A program made the translations under genes and the position numbers. Shown piece by piece: positions 25,314 to 33,721 of a stretch of 64,000 nt of DNA; positions within the stretch are counted from its first letter, which is position 1; each line of letters starts with the position of its first letter. Origin of the DNA: Thermomonas fusca DSM 15424 (GTDB lineage Bacteria > Pseudomonadota > Gammaproteobacteria > Xanthomonadales > Xanthomonadaceae). The stretch is from contig NZ_KE384101.1 of NCBI RefSeq assembly GCF_000423885.1, forward strand, positions 122,881 to 186,880, written 5' to 3'. The notes beneath the pieces were generated by a model that had not been told where the DNA came from, ran no database searches, and worked only from the letters and a program-made list of their open reading frames with translations.

Positions 25314-26366
25314 TCAGCCGCGTGGGCGATCGACCGTGGCGCTGGCGAACACGGTGATCTCTTCGCGGTCGTGATAGAGCTGCTTGGCGCGGATGGTCAG
25401 CGGCCGGTCGGCCTGCTGTGCGAACAGGTCCAGGCACAGCCGGGTTTCCTGCCAGCGCTTCTTCATCGGGAGTTTCAAGTTGAAGATCGCGTGCCGGCAC
25501 CAGCCTTCGCGCAGCCAGGTGGCCATGCGTTCCGCGACGCGTCGCGGCTGCTCGACCATGTCGCAGACCATCCAGTCCAGCGGGTAGGGCGGCTGCCAGG
25601 AAAAACCGTCGGCGCGCAGGTGCTGCACCATGCCGGTATCGAGCACATGCTGGCGCAGCGGGCCGTTGTCGATGGCTGAAACCCGCAGGCGGTTGCGGAT
25701 CAGCACCCAGGTCCAGCCACCCGGTGCGGCTCCGAGGTCGGCCGCCACCATGCCTTCCTTCAGCAGACGGGTGCGTTCCTCTTCGCTCAGCAGCACCAGC
25801 AGCGCTTCTTCCAGCTTGAGCGCGGAGCGCGAAGGCGCGTCCTTGTGGGTCTTCAGGCGCGGGATGCCCAGCGGCCATGGCGCGCTGTCGGCGGGGTGGC
25901 TGCTGGCCAGCAGGGCGTGGTCGCCCGCGACGAGGCAGACATGCAGGCGCGGCAAGCGGCGGCTGTCCTGCTGGGTCAGCAGGTCGGCCTTGCGCAGCGC
26001 CGGCCGCAGCGCGTTGCCCAGGCTGCGCGCCAGGCCGGCCAGCGGCTTGCCGGCGTCGGAATCGGGGTGCTCCATGACCAGCTCGCCGAAGCGCGGCCCG
26101 CCCTGCAGTGCCGCCAGCATCGGGGCGATGCGGTCGCTCGGGTCAAGCCCGCTCAGCTCGGCCAACAGGCGCAGCTTCTGTCGCGCGAAGATCAATTGTG
26201 CGAACGGCAGGGCACGGTCCAGCGCGTCGCCGTCTTCGCAGAAAAACACCACATGGCCGCTGTCGCGCTCGGTGCGCGCATAGCCGGCGATGCCGGCCTG
26301 CGCGGCGCGATCGGTCAGTTCGCCGGCCAGCTCCGGTTCGAAGCCCTGGCGGCAGTAGCACAGCAA
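25314..26366 (-). CDS. rlmM: 23S rRNA 2'-O-ribose C2498 methyltransferase RlmM
   Basis: 350 residues beginning at TTG 26366 (MLCYCRQGFEPELAGEL); no ATG or GTG lies in frame between it and the preceding stop. N-terminal THUMP-like part, then the FtsJ-type Rossmann domain with PRLKTHKDAPSRSALKLEEAL, ADLGAAPGGWTWVLIRNRL (SAM binding), DNGPL, WMVCDM and FNLKLPMKKRW. These supply the K-D-K-E tetrad of 2'-O-methyltransferases. RlmM modifies C2498 near the peptidyl-transferase centre. The gene begins 4 bp after the deaminase stop, in a glnS-deaminase-rlmM unit. Confidence 0.93.
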   Translation of the reverse strand: MLCYCRQGFEPELAGELTDRAAQAGIAGYARTERDSGHVVFFCEDGDALDRALPFAQLIFARQKLRLLAELSGLDPSDRIAPMLAALQGGPRFGELVMEHPDSDAGKPLAGLARSLGNALRPALRKADLLTQQDSRRLPRLHVCLVAGDHALLASSHPADSAPWPLGIPRLKTHKDAPSRSALKLEEALLVLLSEEERTRLLKEGMVAADLGAAPGGWTWVLIRNRLRVSAIDNGPLRQHVLDTGMVQHLRADGFSWQPPYPLDWMVCDMVEQPRRVAERMATWLREGWCRHAIFNLKLPMKKRWQETRLCLDLFAQQADRPLTIRAKQLYHDREEITVFASATVDRPRG

Positions 26367-26370
26367 CCCG

Positions 26371-26940
26371 TCAATAATTTGGTCCGCCCAGTTCGCCGTA
26401 GGTCTTCAGCACCGCACAGGCGGCGTGGCGCTGCACGTCGCGCACGACTTCAATGCCGCGCTTGTTGAGTTCGCCCACCCAGTCCGGCGGCAGCGGGCCT
26501 TCGTCGAAGGCGGTCAGCGCTTCGACGTCCTCGCTGCGGGCACCGATCAGCAGGCGGTCGATGCCGGCCCACATCGTAGCGCCGTAGCACTGGCAGCAGG
26601 GTTGCGCGGACGTGGCCAGGGTCATCGGACCGCCAAGCTCGTTCAGGCGGAACTGCTGCAGGCGCTGCTGCGCCAGCATGTAGGCCATGGTCTCCGCATG
26701 CGCCAGCGAGCAGCTCTGGCGCACCACCCGGTTCACGCCCACCGCGATCACCTGATGCTGCGGGCTGAACACCACCGCGCCGAACGGCCCGCCGCTTTGG
26801 CGCTCCACGTTGTATCTGGACAGCTCGATGGCGAAGCCCACCTTGGCCTCGTCGCTGGAGAAGTCGCGGCCGGCTACGTCCAGTTCCAGCACCCAGATGG
26901 GCAGGGTGATGTGCAGCTGCGCGGGAAGCGGCATCGCCAT
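26371..26940 (-). CDS. nucleoside deaminase (cytidine/guanine deaminase-like)
   Basis: 189 residues, zinc-dependent deaminase fold. H81-A-E83 supplies one zinc ligand and the proton shuttle; P114-C115-C116-Q-C118 (PCxxC) supplies the other two ligands. GGPFGAVVFSPQHQVIAVGVNRVVRQSC is the usual strand pattern. Members include guanine deaminase, tRNA adenosine deaminase and CMP deaminases. The N-terminal 40 residues and the tail WVGELNKRGIEVVRD are not TadA-like, so a free nucleobase or nucleoside substrate is more likely. It sits one base after glnS and 4 bp before rlmM. Its place beside two RNA-related genes may mean nothing functionally. Confidence 0.8.
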   Translation of the reverse strand: MAMPLPAQLHITLPIWVLELDVAGRDFSSDEAKVGFAIELSRYNVERQSGGPFGAVVFSPQHQVIAVGVNRVVRQSCSLAHAETMAYMLAQQRLQQFRLNELGGPMTLATSAQPCCQCYGATMWAGIDRLLIGARSEDVEALTAFDEGPLPPDWVGELNKRGIEVVRDVQRHAACAVLKTYGELGGPNY

Positions 26941-26941
26941 G

Positions 26942-28687
26942 TCAGGCCTTCTGCGCCCAGGTGTCGCGCAGGGTCACGCTGCGGTTGAACACCGGCGCAG
27001 CGGTCTTGTGGTCGTAGCGGTCGGCGACGAAATAGCCCAAGCGCTCGAACTGGAAGCCCTGTTCGTTTGCCGCCTGCGCCGCGGCCGGCTCCACGTAACC
27101 CGTCACCACTTTGCGCGAATCGGGATTGAGGTAATCAACGTAGGTCTTGCCGCCTTCGTCGTTGTCGGGATCGGCGACGGTGAACAGGCGGTCGTACAGG
27201 CGCACTTCCGCCGTCACCGCATGCTTCGCGCTGACCCAGTGGATGGTGCCCTTGACCTTGCGGTTGGCGCCTTCCATGCCGGGGCGCGATTCCGGGTCCA
27301 GCGTGCAGCGCAGCTCGACCACGCGGCCGTCGGCGTCCTTGATGGCCTCATCGCAGCGGATGATGCCGGCTCCGCGCAGGCGCACTTCACCATTCAGGGT
27401 CAGGCGCTTGAAACCCTTCGGCGGCACTTCCTCGAAGTCTTCGCGCTCGATCCACAGCTCGCGCGAGAACGGGATGCTGCGCTCGCCCTGCGATTCGTCC
27501 TTGGGGTGGTTGGCGAAGGTCAGGGTTTCCTCGTGATCTGCCGCGAGGTTGGTCAACACGACTTTCAGCGGATCGATGACCGCCATCCTGCGCGGTGCGT
27601 GCGCATCCAGGTCGTCGCGCAGCGCGCCTTCGAGGATGGAAATGTCCAGCAGCGAGTTCTGCTTGCTGATGCCCACGCGCTCCACCATCAGCTTCAGCGC
27701 CGACGGCGTGTAGCCGCGGCGGCGGATGCCCTGCAGGGTGGGCATCCGCGGATCGTCCCAGCCATCCACCAGCTTGTCGGTGACCAGCGCCATCAGCTTG
27801 CGCTTGCTCATCACCAGGTAGTTGAAGTTCAGCCGCGAGAATTCGATCTGGCGCGGCTTGCCGGCTTCCTTCGGCAGGCCCTTGGCGACCAGCGGCTCCA
27901 GCAGCTCGGGGTTGCCGGCCAGATCCACGTGGTCCACGCACCAGTCGTACAGTGGGCGATGGTCCTCGAACTCCAGCGTGCACAGCGAATGGGTGATGCC
28001 CTCGACGGCGTCGCCCAGCGCGTGGGCGAAGTCGTACATCGGGTAGATCGGCCATTCATTGCCGGTGTTCTGGTGCTCCACGTGCTTGATCCGGTACAGC
28101 GCCGGGTCGCGCAGGTTGATGTTGCCGCTGGCCATGTCGATCTTGGCGCGCAGGGTGCGCGCGCCGTCCGGGAACTCGCCGGCGCGCATGCGCCGGAACA
28201 GGTCCAGGTTCTCCTCGACGCTGCGTTCGCGGAACGGCGAATTGCGGCCCGGCTCGACCAGGCTGCCGCGGTATTCGCGCACCTGTTCGGCGCTGAGGTC
28301 GCAGACGAAGGCCTTGCCGTCGCGGATGAGTTTCTCGGCGGCAAGGTAGTACACGCCGAAGTAGTCCGAGGCGTGGCGCAGGCTGTGCCAGTCGAAGCCC
28401 AGCCAGCGCACGTCGTCCTGGATTGCGCGCACGTACTCGGGGTCTTCGCGCGCCGGGTTGGTGTCGTCCAGGCGCAGGTTGCAGACGCCGCCGAACTCGG
28501 CCGCAACGCCGAAGTCCAGGCAGATCGCCTTGGCATGGCCGATGTGCAGATAGCCGTTGGGTTCCGGCGGGAAGCGCGTCTTGATCGCGCTGTGCTTGCC
28601 GGAGGCCAGGTCGTCCCTGACGATCTGGCGAATGAAATCGGTGCGGACGGGGGCGTCGGCGGCGGGCGGGGCGGGGGTCGAGGACAC
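26942..28687 (-). CDS. glnS: glutaminyl-tRNA synthetase
   Basis: 581 residues from GTG 28687 (VSSTPAPPAADAPV); no ATG is available before the conserved TDFIRQIVRDDL, so GTG is the best start. Class I motif HIGH at 48-51 in EPNGYLHIGHAKA, LRLDDTNPA, ALYRIKHVEHQNTGN, DFAHALGDAVEGITHSLCTLEF and the KMSKS equivalent VMSKRKL near residue 290, then anticodon-binding beta barrels. It charges tRNA-Gln; the tRNA-Gln(TTG) gene is also in this window at 58632. The length is slightly above E. coli (554) because of the low-complexity N-terminus. Confidence 0.96.
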   Translation of the reverse strand: MSSTPAPPAADAPVRTDFIRQIVRDDLASGKHSAIKTRFPPEPNGYLHIGHAKAICLDFGVAAEFGGVCNLRLDDTNPAREDPEYVRAIQDDVRWLGFDWHSLRHASDYFGVYYLAAEKLIRDGKAFVCDLSAEQVREYRGSLVEPGRNSPFRERSVEENLDLFRRMRAGEFPDGARTLRAKIDMASGNINLRDPALYRIKHVEHQNTGNEWPIYPMYDFAHALGDAVEGITHSLCTLEFEDHRPLYDWCVDHVDLAGNPELLEPLVAKGLPKEAGKPRQIEFSRLNFNYLVMSKRKLMALVTDKLVDGWDDPRMPTLQGIRRRGYTPSALKLMVERVGISKQNSLLDISILEGALRDDLDAHAPRRMAVIDPLKVVLTNLAADHEETLTFANHPKDESQGERSIPFSRELWIEREDFEEVPPKGFKRLTLNGEVRLRGAGIIRCDEAIKDADGRVVELRCTLDPESRPGMEGANRKVKGTIHWVSAKHAVTAEVRLYDRLFTVADPDNDEGGKTYVDYLNPDSRKVVTGYVEPAAAQAANEQGFQFERLGYFVADRYDHKTAAPVFNRSVTLRDTWAQKA

Positions 28688-28794
28688 GGCGTGGGTGCTT
28701 GCTGGGTAGTCCGGTAGTTTATCCGAGCCGCGTCTGGCAAGTGTTTCGCGGTGGTGCGACGGGGCGTACGCTTGCCGCAACCTAAGGAGTGCCG

Positions 28795-29058
28795 ATGCGC
28801 AGCGTGTACGAAGCCGCCAACCTGATCGATGCCCATCTGGTCCGGCAGGCGCTGGAGGCCGAGGGCATTCCCGCGTTCGTGCGCGGCGAGGCGCTGACCG
28901 GCGGGATCGGCGAACTGGGCGTGTTCGGGCTGATCGGGGTGATGGTGCCCGATGCGGCGTGGCCGCAGGCGCGCGATGTGGTGATGGCGTTGCAGCTGGG
29001 CGAGTGCGCACTGCCGATCGACGACGAAGACGAGCTGCCCGGCGCGCAGCCCGCATGA
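28795..29058 (+). CDS. DUF2007 (putative signal-transducing) small protein
   Basis: 87 residues from ATG 28795. A textbook Shine-Dalgarno aaggag lies five bases upstream and decides this start against a GTG six bases earlier. The sequence MRSVYEAANLIDAHLVRQALEAEGIPAFVRGE and PDAAWPQARDVVMAL is the short alpha/beta fold of DUF2007, related to the PII-like/GlnB-type fold by structure and of unknown role. The stop overlaps the EamA transporter start as ATGA. Confidence 0.88.
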   Translation: MRSVYEAANLIDAHLVRQALEAEGIPAFVRGEALTGGIGELGVFGLIGVMVPDAAWPQARDVVMALQLGECALPIDDEDELPGAQPA

Positions 29059-29972
29059 GCGCCGCACATCCGCAGCGGGCGGCCGGCCTGCAGCTGCTGG
29101 CTGGCGCGGCGATCATCGGCAGCAACGGCCTGATGGTGCGGATGGCGGCGATGCCGCCGACCGCGGTGGCGTTCTGGCGGATGCTGCTGGCGGGCGTGAT
29201 GCTGGCCGCGCTGGTGAGCGCGCGGCACGGCTGGCAGCCACTGCCGCGCAAGGCGTGGCGGTGGCTGGCGGTGCCGGTGCTCGCGTTCGCGGTCGACCTG
29301 TGGATGTGGCACAAGAGCATCCTGCTGGTGGGGCCGGGGCTGTCCACCCTGCTGGCGAATGCGCAGGTGTTCTTCATGGCCCTGGCCGGCGTGCTGCTGT
29401 TCGGCGAGCGGCTGAACGGGCGCTTTGTTGCCGGCGTGCTGCTGGCGTTCTTCGGCCTGTGGCTGCTGCTGGGCGCGGATTGGGCCACGTTGCCGGCCCA
29501 GTACCGCTGGGGGGTGTGGTTGGGGCTGGGCGCGGGCGTGTGCTACGCCGCCTACAACGTCGGCATCAAGCGTTCGCAGGCCGAGGCTGGAGTGGGCCAC
29601 GCGCGGGTGCCGGTGGAGCAGGTGCTGTGCTACGCCGCGTTTGGCAGCGCGCTGTGCCTGGGGCTGATCGGCTGGGCCGAAGGCGAGGTGTTCGCGCCGC
29701 CATCGCTGCGCAGCTGGGGCGTGCTGCTGGCGCTGGCGGCGGTCGGCCATTGCCTGAGCTGGGTATTGATCTCGCGCGCGATGGGCGTGCTGCCGGTGGC
29801 GCTGGCCGGCCTGCTGCTGCTGGCGCAGCCGATCGTGGCCTACCTGCTCGATGTCGTGTTCCTGGACACCAGCATCTCGCCGCGGCAGTGGCTGGGGCTG
29901 GCGGTCAGCCTGGCCGGGATCTTCGTGGCCGGGATGAAGTCCCGGCAGGACCATGCCGCGCAGGAGGCGTAA
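29055..29972 (+). CDS. EamA/DMT-family transporter
   Basis: 305 residues with ten hydrophobic segments in two EamA repeats of five (first about 10-135, second about 150-290). Typical elements are IIGSNGLMVRMAAMPPTAVAFWRMLLAG, LSTLLANAQVFFMALAGVLLFGERL with the GE motif ending repeat one, and the mirrored LLLLAQPIVAYLLDVVFLDT. Drug/metabolite transporters export amino acids, nucleosides or small toxins; the substrate is not readable. It is co-translated with the DUF2007 protein and convergent with oxyR, with 27 bp between stops. Confidence 0.9.
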   Translation: MSAAHPQRAAGLQLLAGAAIIGSNGLMVRMAAMPPTAVAFWRMLLAGVMLAALVSARHGWQPLPRKAWRWLAVPVLAFAVDLWMWHKSILLVGPGLSTLLANAQVFFMALAGVLLFGERLNGRFVAGVLLAFFGLWLLLGADWATLPAQYRWGVWLGLGAGVCYAAYNVGIKRSQAEAGVGHARVPVEQVLCYAAFGSALCLGLIGWAEGEVFAPPSLRSWGVLLALAAVGHCLSWVLISRAMGVLPVALAGLLLLAQPIVAYLLDVVFLDTSISPRQWLGLAVSLAGIFVAGMKSRQDHAAQEA

Positions 29973-29999
29973 GCCGGGTCGTCGCGGCTGTGGCCGCCC

Positions 30000-30905
30000 T
30001 CAGTCCTGCGCCAATTGTGCCCGCGCCTGCGTGCCGATCACCTCGGCGAGCTGCTGCAGGAAGCCGTCCAGCGCCGATGACTTGCGCCAGACCAGCGCGA
30101 TGCGGCGGCTGGGCGCCGGCTCGGCGAAACGCACCAGGCGGATGCCGGCCGGCTGCACGATCGGGTCGTGCACCGACAGCGCCGGCAGCAGGGTCACGCC
30201 GACGCCGGCAGCCACCATCTGCCGCAGCGTCTCCAGGCTGGTGGCGCGGAAGCCGGTCTTCTCCTGCGCGCCCGACAGCCGGCACACGTCCAGCGCCTGG
30301 TCGCGCAGGCAGTGGCCGTCCTCCAGCAGCAGCAGGGTTTCATCGCCCAGCGCATCGACGCGCAGCGACTTTGCCTGCGCCAGCGGGTGCTGCTGCGGCG
30401 CGGCCAGCAGGAACGGCTCCTCGAACAGGAACTGCGCGTGCAGCTGGTCGTCGTGCAGCGGCAGCGCCAGCAGCGCCGCGTCCAGCTTGCCTTCGCGCAG
30501 GCGCGCCAGCAGCACGTCGCTTTTTTCCTCGGTCAGCAGCAACTCCAGCTGCGGGAAGCGCTCGCGCAGCTGCGGCACCACGTGCGGCAGCAGATAGGGG
30601 CCGAGGGTGGGGAACACGCCCAGCCGCAGCGCGCCGGAGGCGGGGTCGCGGCTGCGCCGCGCCGACTCCTTCAGCTCGTCCACTTCCGCCACGATCCGGC
30701 GCGCGCGCTGCACCGCATCCTGTCCGGCCGCGGTCAGCATGACCTTGCGCGGAGCGCGTTCGATCAGCACCACGCCCAGCTCCTCCTCCAGTTTGCGGAT
30801 CTGGGTGGACAGCGTGGGCTGGCTGACGAAGCAGGCATCCGCGGCGCGGCCGAAATGGCGCAGGTCGGCGAGGGCGACGAGGTAACGGAGATCGCGCAGA
30901 TTCAA
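30000..30905 (-). CDS. oxyR: hydrogen-peroxide sensor OxyR (LysR family)
   Basis: 301 residues. The winged-helix domain (1-60) reads MNLRDLRYLVALADLRHFGRAA. The sensor domain carries the peroxidatic C199 in LLLEDGHCLRDQ and the resolving C208, at the same positions as in E. coli OxyR, followed by the conserved FRATSLETLRQMVAAG. Peroxide oxidises C199 to a disulfide with C208, and the tetramer then activates its targets. The start overlaps the stop of the VOC gene (ATGA). It is the last gene of ahpC-ahpF-VOC-oxyR, so its own level rises with the regulon, and an OxyR operator lies upstream of ahpC. Confidence 0.97.
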   Translation of the reverse strand: MNLRDLRYLVALADLRHFGRAADACFVSQPTLSTQIRKLEEELGVVLIERAPRKVMLTAAGQDAVQRARRIVAEVDELKESARRSRDPASGALRLGVFPTLGPYLLPHVVPQLRERFPQLELLLTEEKSDVLLARLREGKLDAALLALPLHDDQLHAQFLFEEPFLLAAPQQHPLAQAKSLRVDALGDETLLLLEDGHCLRDQALDVCRLSGAQEKTGFRATSLETLRQMVAAGVGVTLLPALSVHDPIVQPAGIRLVRFAEPAPSRRIALVWRKSSALDGFLQQLAEVIGTQARAQLAQD

Positions 30906-31321
30906 GCGGATGGGCCCTTGAGTTCGACGGTATTGCCGTCGGGATCGTCGAAATAGAGCGAAAGGCCATCGCCTTCCGCGCCGAGGTTGGTGGCCGCGGG
31001 TCCGTGCGGCGCAACGCCATGCCGGGCAAGATGGGCGACGATGGCGGCCTCGTCAAACGGCTCGATGCGCAGGCACAGGTGGTCGAGGTTGCGGCCTTCC
31101 GCGCCCGCCGCCGCACCGCCGCGCCGGCCCAGCTTCCCGTCCACCGCGACCAGGTCGATCATCGATGCGCCGGCGCGCAGGTGGCGCAGGCCGAGATCGT
31201 CGCGACGCCGCACCACCTCGCAGCCCAGCAGCGCGCGATAGAACGCTTCGCTGCGGTCGAGATCGCGCACGCGCAGCACCACGTGGTCGAGGCGCTGCAG
31301 GTCGAACGGCCGGGTGGCCAT
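30902..31321 (-). CDS. VOC-fold (glyoxalase/bleomycin-resistance family) protein
   Basis: 139 residues, one vicinal-oxygen-chelate domain with two beta-alpha-beta-beta-beta modules. Putative metal ligands are H13 in LDHVVLRVRDLDRSEAFY, the histidine in NLDHLCLRI, and a glutamate in the C-terminal DPDGNTVELKG. The family covers glyoxalase I, extradiol dioxygenases and thiol transferases. The gene lies between ahpF (3 bp gap) and oxyR (ATGA overlap), so it is part of the peroxide operon. A role in detoxifying a by-product such as methylglyoxal or an oxidised electrophile is possible, not shown. Confidence 0.88.
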   Translation of the reverse strand: MATRPFDLQRLDHVVLRVRDLDRSEAFYRALLGCEVVRRRDDLGLRHLRAGASMIDLVAVDGKLGRRGGAAAGAEGRNLDHLCLRIEPFDEAAIVAHLARHGVAPHGPAATNLGAEGDGLSLYFDDPDGNTVELKGPSA

Positions 31322-31324
31322 CGT

Positions 31325-32905
31325 TCAGGCCGCCTGCGCCACGGCCGCCGGGGCAGAGTGGCGGATCAGGAAATCGAAGGCCGACAGCGCGGCGGTCGAG
31401 CCGGCGCCCATCGCCACCACGATCTGCTTGAAGGGCTCGGTGGTGGCGTCGCCCGCGGCGAACACGCCCGCCACGCTGGTCTGGCCGCGGTCGTCGACCA
31501 CGATCTCGCCGCGCGGGGACAATTCCACTGCGCCCTTCAGCCATTCGGTATTGGGCAGCAGGCCGATCTGCACGAACACGCCGGCCAACTCCAGGTCGCT
31601 CACCTGGCCATTGGTGCGGTCGGTGAAGCGCAGGCCGGTCAGCTTGGCGCCGTCGCCCACCATCTCGGTGGTCTGCGCGTTCAGGTGCACCGCGGTGTTG
31701 GGCAGGCTGCGCAGCTTGCGCTGCAGCACGTCGTCGGCGCGCAGCTTGCCGTCGAACTCCAGCACGGTGACGTGTTCGACCACGCCGGCCAGGTCGATGG
31801 CTGCCTCGATGCCGGAGTTGCCGCCGCCGATCACCGCCACTTTCTTGCCCTTGAACAGCGGGCCGTCGCAGTGCGGGCAGTAGGTCAAGCCCTTGGTGCG
31901 GTAGTCGGCTTCGCCGGGCACGCCGGTCTGCCGCCAGCGTGCACCCGGGGCAAGGATGACGGTGCGCGCGCGCAGGGTGGCACCGCTCTCCAGCTCCACG
32001 CCCGTCATGTCACCGGTCGCGCCGGCCGGGTGCAGCGCCTTGGCGCGCTGCGCCGTGATCACGTCGACGCCGTAGCTGCGCACGTGTGCCTCCAGCGAGG
32101 CCGCCAGTTTCGGCCCTTCGGTGTACTCCACCGACGGGAAGTTCTCGATCGACATGGTGTCCAGCACCTGGCCGCCGAAGCGCTCGGCCACAAGGCCGGT
32201 GCGGATGCCCTTGCGCGCGGCGTAGATCGCCGCCGCCGCGCCGGCCGGGCCGCCACCCACGATCAGCACTTCGTACGGTTCGCGCTCCTTCAGCGCTTCC
32301 GCGGCGCGCGCCGCGGCGCCGGTGTCGAGCTTGGCCAGCACCTGTTCGATGCTCATGCGGCCGGCGTCGAACTCTTCGCCGTTCATGTAGATCGTGGGCA
32401 CCGACAGGATCTGCTTGGCCTCGACCTCGGCCTGGAACAGCGCGCCGTCGATGGCCACGTGGCGGATGCGCGGATTGAGCACGCTCATCGCGTTCAGCGC
32501 CTGCACCGTGTCCGGGCAGCTCTGGCAGTGCAGCGACATGTAGGTTTCGAAGGCGTAATCGCCCGGCAGGTTGCGCACCTGCTCGGCCAGCGCATCGTCG
32601 ATCTTCACCGGATGGCCGCCGACCTGCAGCAGCGCCAGCACCAGCGAAGTGAATTCGTGGCCCAGCGGGATCGCGGCGAAGCCGACCTGCACGTCGCTGC
32701 CGGTGCGGCGGATCAGGAACGACGGCTTGCGCGCGTCGTCGCCGCTGGCGCGGGTGATCTTCGGCGACAGCGCGGCGATGTCGCCCAGCAGTTCGTCGAG
32801 TTCGCGCGCAGCCTCGGAATCGTCCAGCGAGGCGACCAGTTCGATCGGCTGCTGCAGCTTTTCCAGATACGCGGCGAGCTGGGTCTTGAGGGCGGCATCC
32901 AACAT
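31325..32905 (-). CDS. ahpF: alkyl hydroperoxide reductase subunit F
   Basis: 526 residues from ATG 32905, preceded by AGGAG. The N-terminal tandem thioredoxin-like domains carry the C127-x-x-C130 redox pair in LHCQSCPD. A thioredoxin-reductase-like half follows, with FAD site VLIVGGGPAGAAAAIYA near 213-229, the second redox pair C343-P-H-C346, NAD(P) site VAVIGGGNSGIEAAIDL, and FAD motif GVFAAGDAT. Positions match the E. coli AhpF pairs (129/132 and 345/348). Electrons pass NADH-FAD-C343/C346-C127/C130-AhpC. It is 156 bp downstream of ahpC; a strong hairpin lies in between. Confidence 0.97.
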   Translation of the reverse strand: MLDAALKTQLAAYLEKLQQPIELVASLDDSEAARELDELLGDIAALSPKITRASGDDARKPSFLIRRTGSDVQVGFAAIPLGHEFTSLVLALLQVGGHPVKIDDALAEQVRNLPGDYAFETYMSLHCQSCPDTVQALNAMSVLNPRIRHVAIDGALFQAEVEAKQILSVPTIYMNGEEFDAGRMSIEQVLAKLDTGAAARAAEALKEREPYEVLIVGGGPAGAAAAIYAARKGIRTGLVAERFGGQVLDTMSIENFPSVEYTEGPKLAASLEAHVRSYGVDVITAQRAKALHPAGATGDMTGVELESGATLRARTVILAPGARWRQTGVPGEADYRTKGLTYCPHCDGPLFKGKKVAVIGGGNSGIEAAIDLAGVVEHVTVLEFDGKLRADDVLQRKLRSLPNTAVHLNAQTTEMVGDGAKLTGLRFTDRTNGQVSDLELAGVFVQIGLLPNTEWLKGAVELSPRGEIVVDDRGQTSVAGVFAAGDATTEPFKQIVVAMGAGSTAALSAFDFLIRHSAPAAVAQAA

Positions 32906-32984
32906 GGCTGTCTCCTGCGGGGGTTCGGGATTCGGGTAGGCGTTGCCGATGCGCGCGGCGTTGCCGGCGCGGACGGGCGACGAA

Positions 32985-33029
32985 AGGGTTGCGCGAAACC
33001 GGCGCGTGGCATCGGTTTCGCGCAACCCT
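32985..33029 (-). repeat. perfect 16-bp stem hairpin between ahpC and ahpF
   Basis: Arms agggttgcgcgaaacc (32985-33000) and ggtttcgcgcaaccct (33014-33029) are perfectly complementary with a 13-nt loop. A second, shorter stem (ccctct 33026-33031 with agaggg 33042-33047) shares its ccct and excludes the first. No T-run follows on the minus strand, so it is not a standard intrinsic terminator. It may set the ahpC:ahpF ratio by blocking 3'-5' exonucleases, or be a copy of a dispersed intergenic repeat. Confidence 0.8.
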
Positions 33030-33061
33030 CTCCCTTGCGGAAGAGGGCGCGCGTGCTGGGG

Positions 33062-33625
33062 TCAGATCTTGCCGACCAGGTCCAGCGACGGGGTGATGGT
33101 CTTCGCGCCTTCCTTCCACTTGGCCGGGCAGACCTCGTTCGGATGGCTGGCGACGAACTGGGCCGCCTTGAGCTTGCGCACGGTCTCGCTGACGTCGCGG
33201 GCGATGGCGTTGTCGTGGATCTCCATCGTCTTGATGGTGCCGCTAGGGTCGATCACGAAGGTGCCACGCAGGGCCAGGCCCTCTTCCGGGATGTGCACGC
33301 CGAAGGCGTTGGTCAGCGCGTGGGTAGGGTCGCCCACCAGCGGGAACTTGGCCTTGCCGACGGCCGGCGAGGTTTCGTGCCACACCTTGTGGCTGAAGTG
33401 GGTATCGGTGGTGACGATGTAGACCTCGGCGCCGGCCTTCTGGAACTCTTCGTAATGCTCGGCGGCGTCTTCGATCTCGGTCGGGCAGTTGAAGGTGAAG
33501 GCGGCCGGCATGAAGATCAGGACGGACCACTTGCCCTGCAGATCCTTCTCGGTCACTTCGATGAACTGGCCGTTCTTGTACGCGTTGGCCTTGAACGGCT
33601 GGACCTGGGTATTGATCAGGGACAT
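33062..33625 (-). CDS. ahpC: alkyl hydroperoxide reductase subunit C (peroxiredoxin)
   Basis: 187 residues from ATG 33625, with GAGGAG upstream. Typical 2-Cys peroxiredoxin of the AhpC/Prx1 class: peroxidatic C47 in FTFNCPTE and resolving C166 in NEVCPAKW, identical in position to E. coli AhpC. It reduces H2O2 and organic hydroperoxides and is recycled by AhpF. It is the first gene of the ahpC-ahpF-VOC-oxyR series. Its promoter (33693-33721) is preceded by an OxyR-type operator, giving a direct mechanism for peroxide induction. Confidence 0.98.
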   Translation of the reverse strand: MSLINTQVQPFKANAYKNGQFIEVTEKDLQGKWSVLIFMPAAFTFNCPTEIEDAAEHYEEFQKAGAEVYIVTTDTHFSHKVWHETSPAVGKAKFPLVGDPTHALTNAFGVHIPEEGLALRGTFVIDPSGTIKTMEIHDNAIARDVSETVRKLKAAQFVASHPNEVCPAKWKEGAKTITPSLDLVGKI

Positions 33626-33692
33626 GGATGTGCTCCTCGGGTGGTTGGGGTGGAATGCTCTGCAACGGGGGCCAGCATAGGCGGCGGCAATC

Positions 33693-33721
33693 AATATTGG
33701 AAATTGATTATTGCCATTCAA
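33693..33721 (-). promoter_or_regulatory. ahpC promoter (sigma-70-like)
   Basis: On the minus strand a -35 element TTGAAT (33721-33716), 17-nt spacer and a -10 element AATATT (33698-33693) fit sigma-70 spacing. The expected transcript start near 33686 leaves a leader of about 60 nt before ahpC. The local sequence is conspicuously A+T-rich compared with the rest of the window. Confidence 0.65.

Noticed and set aside
26810..28717. 635-codon plus-strand frame opposite glnS
   Set aside because: Antisense shadow: no domains, and amino-acid composition typical of reverse-complemented high-GC coding sequence.
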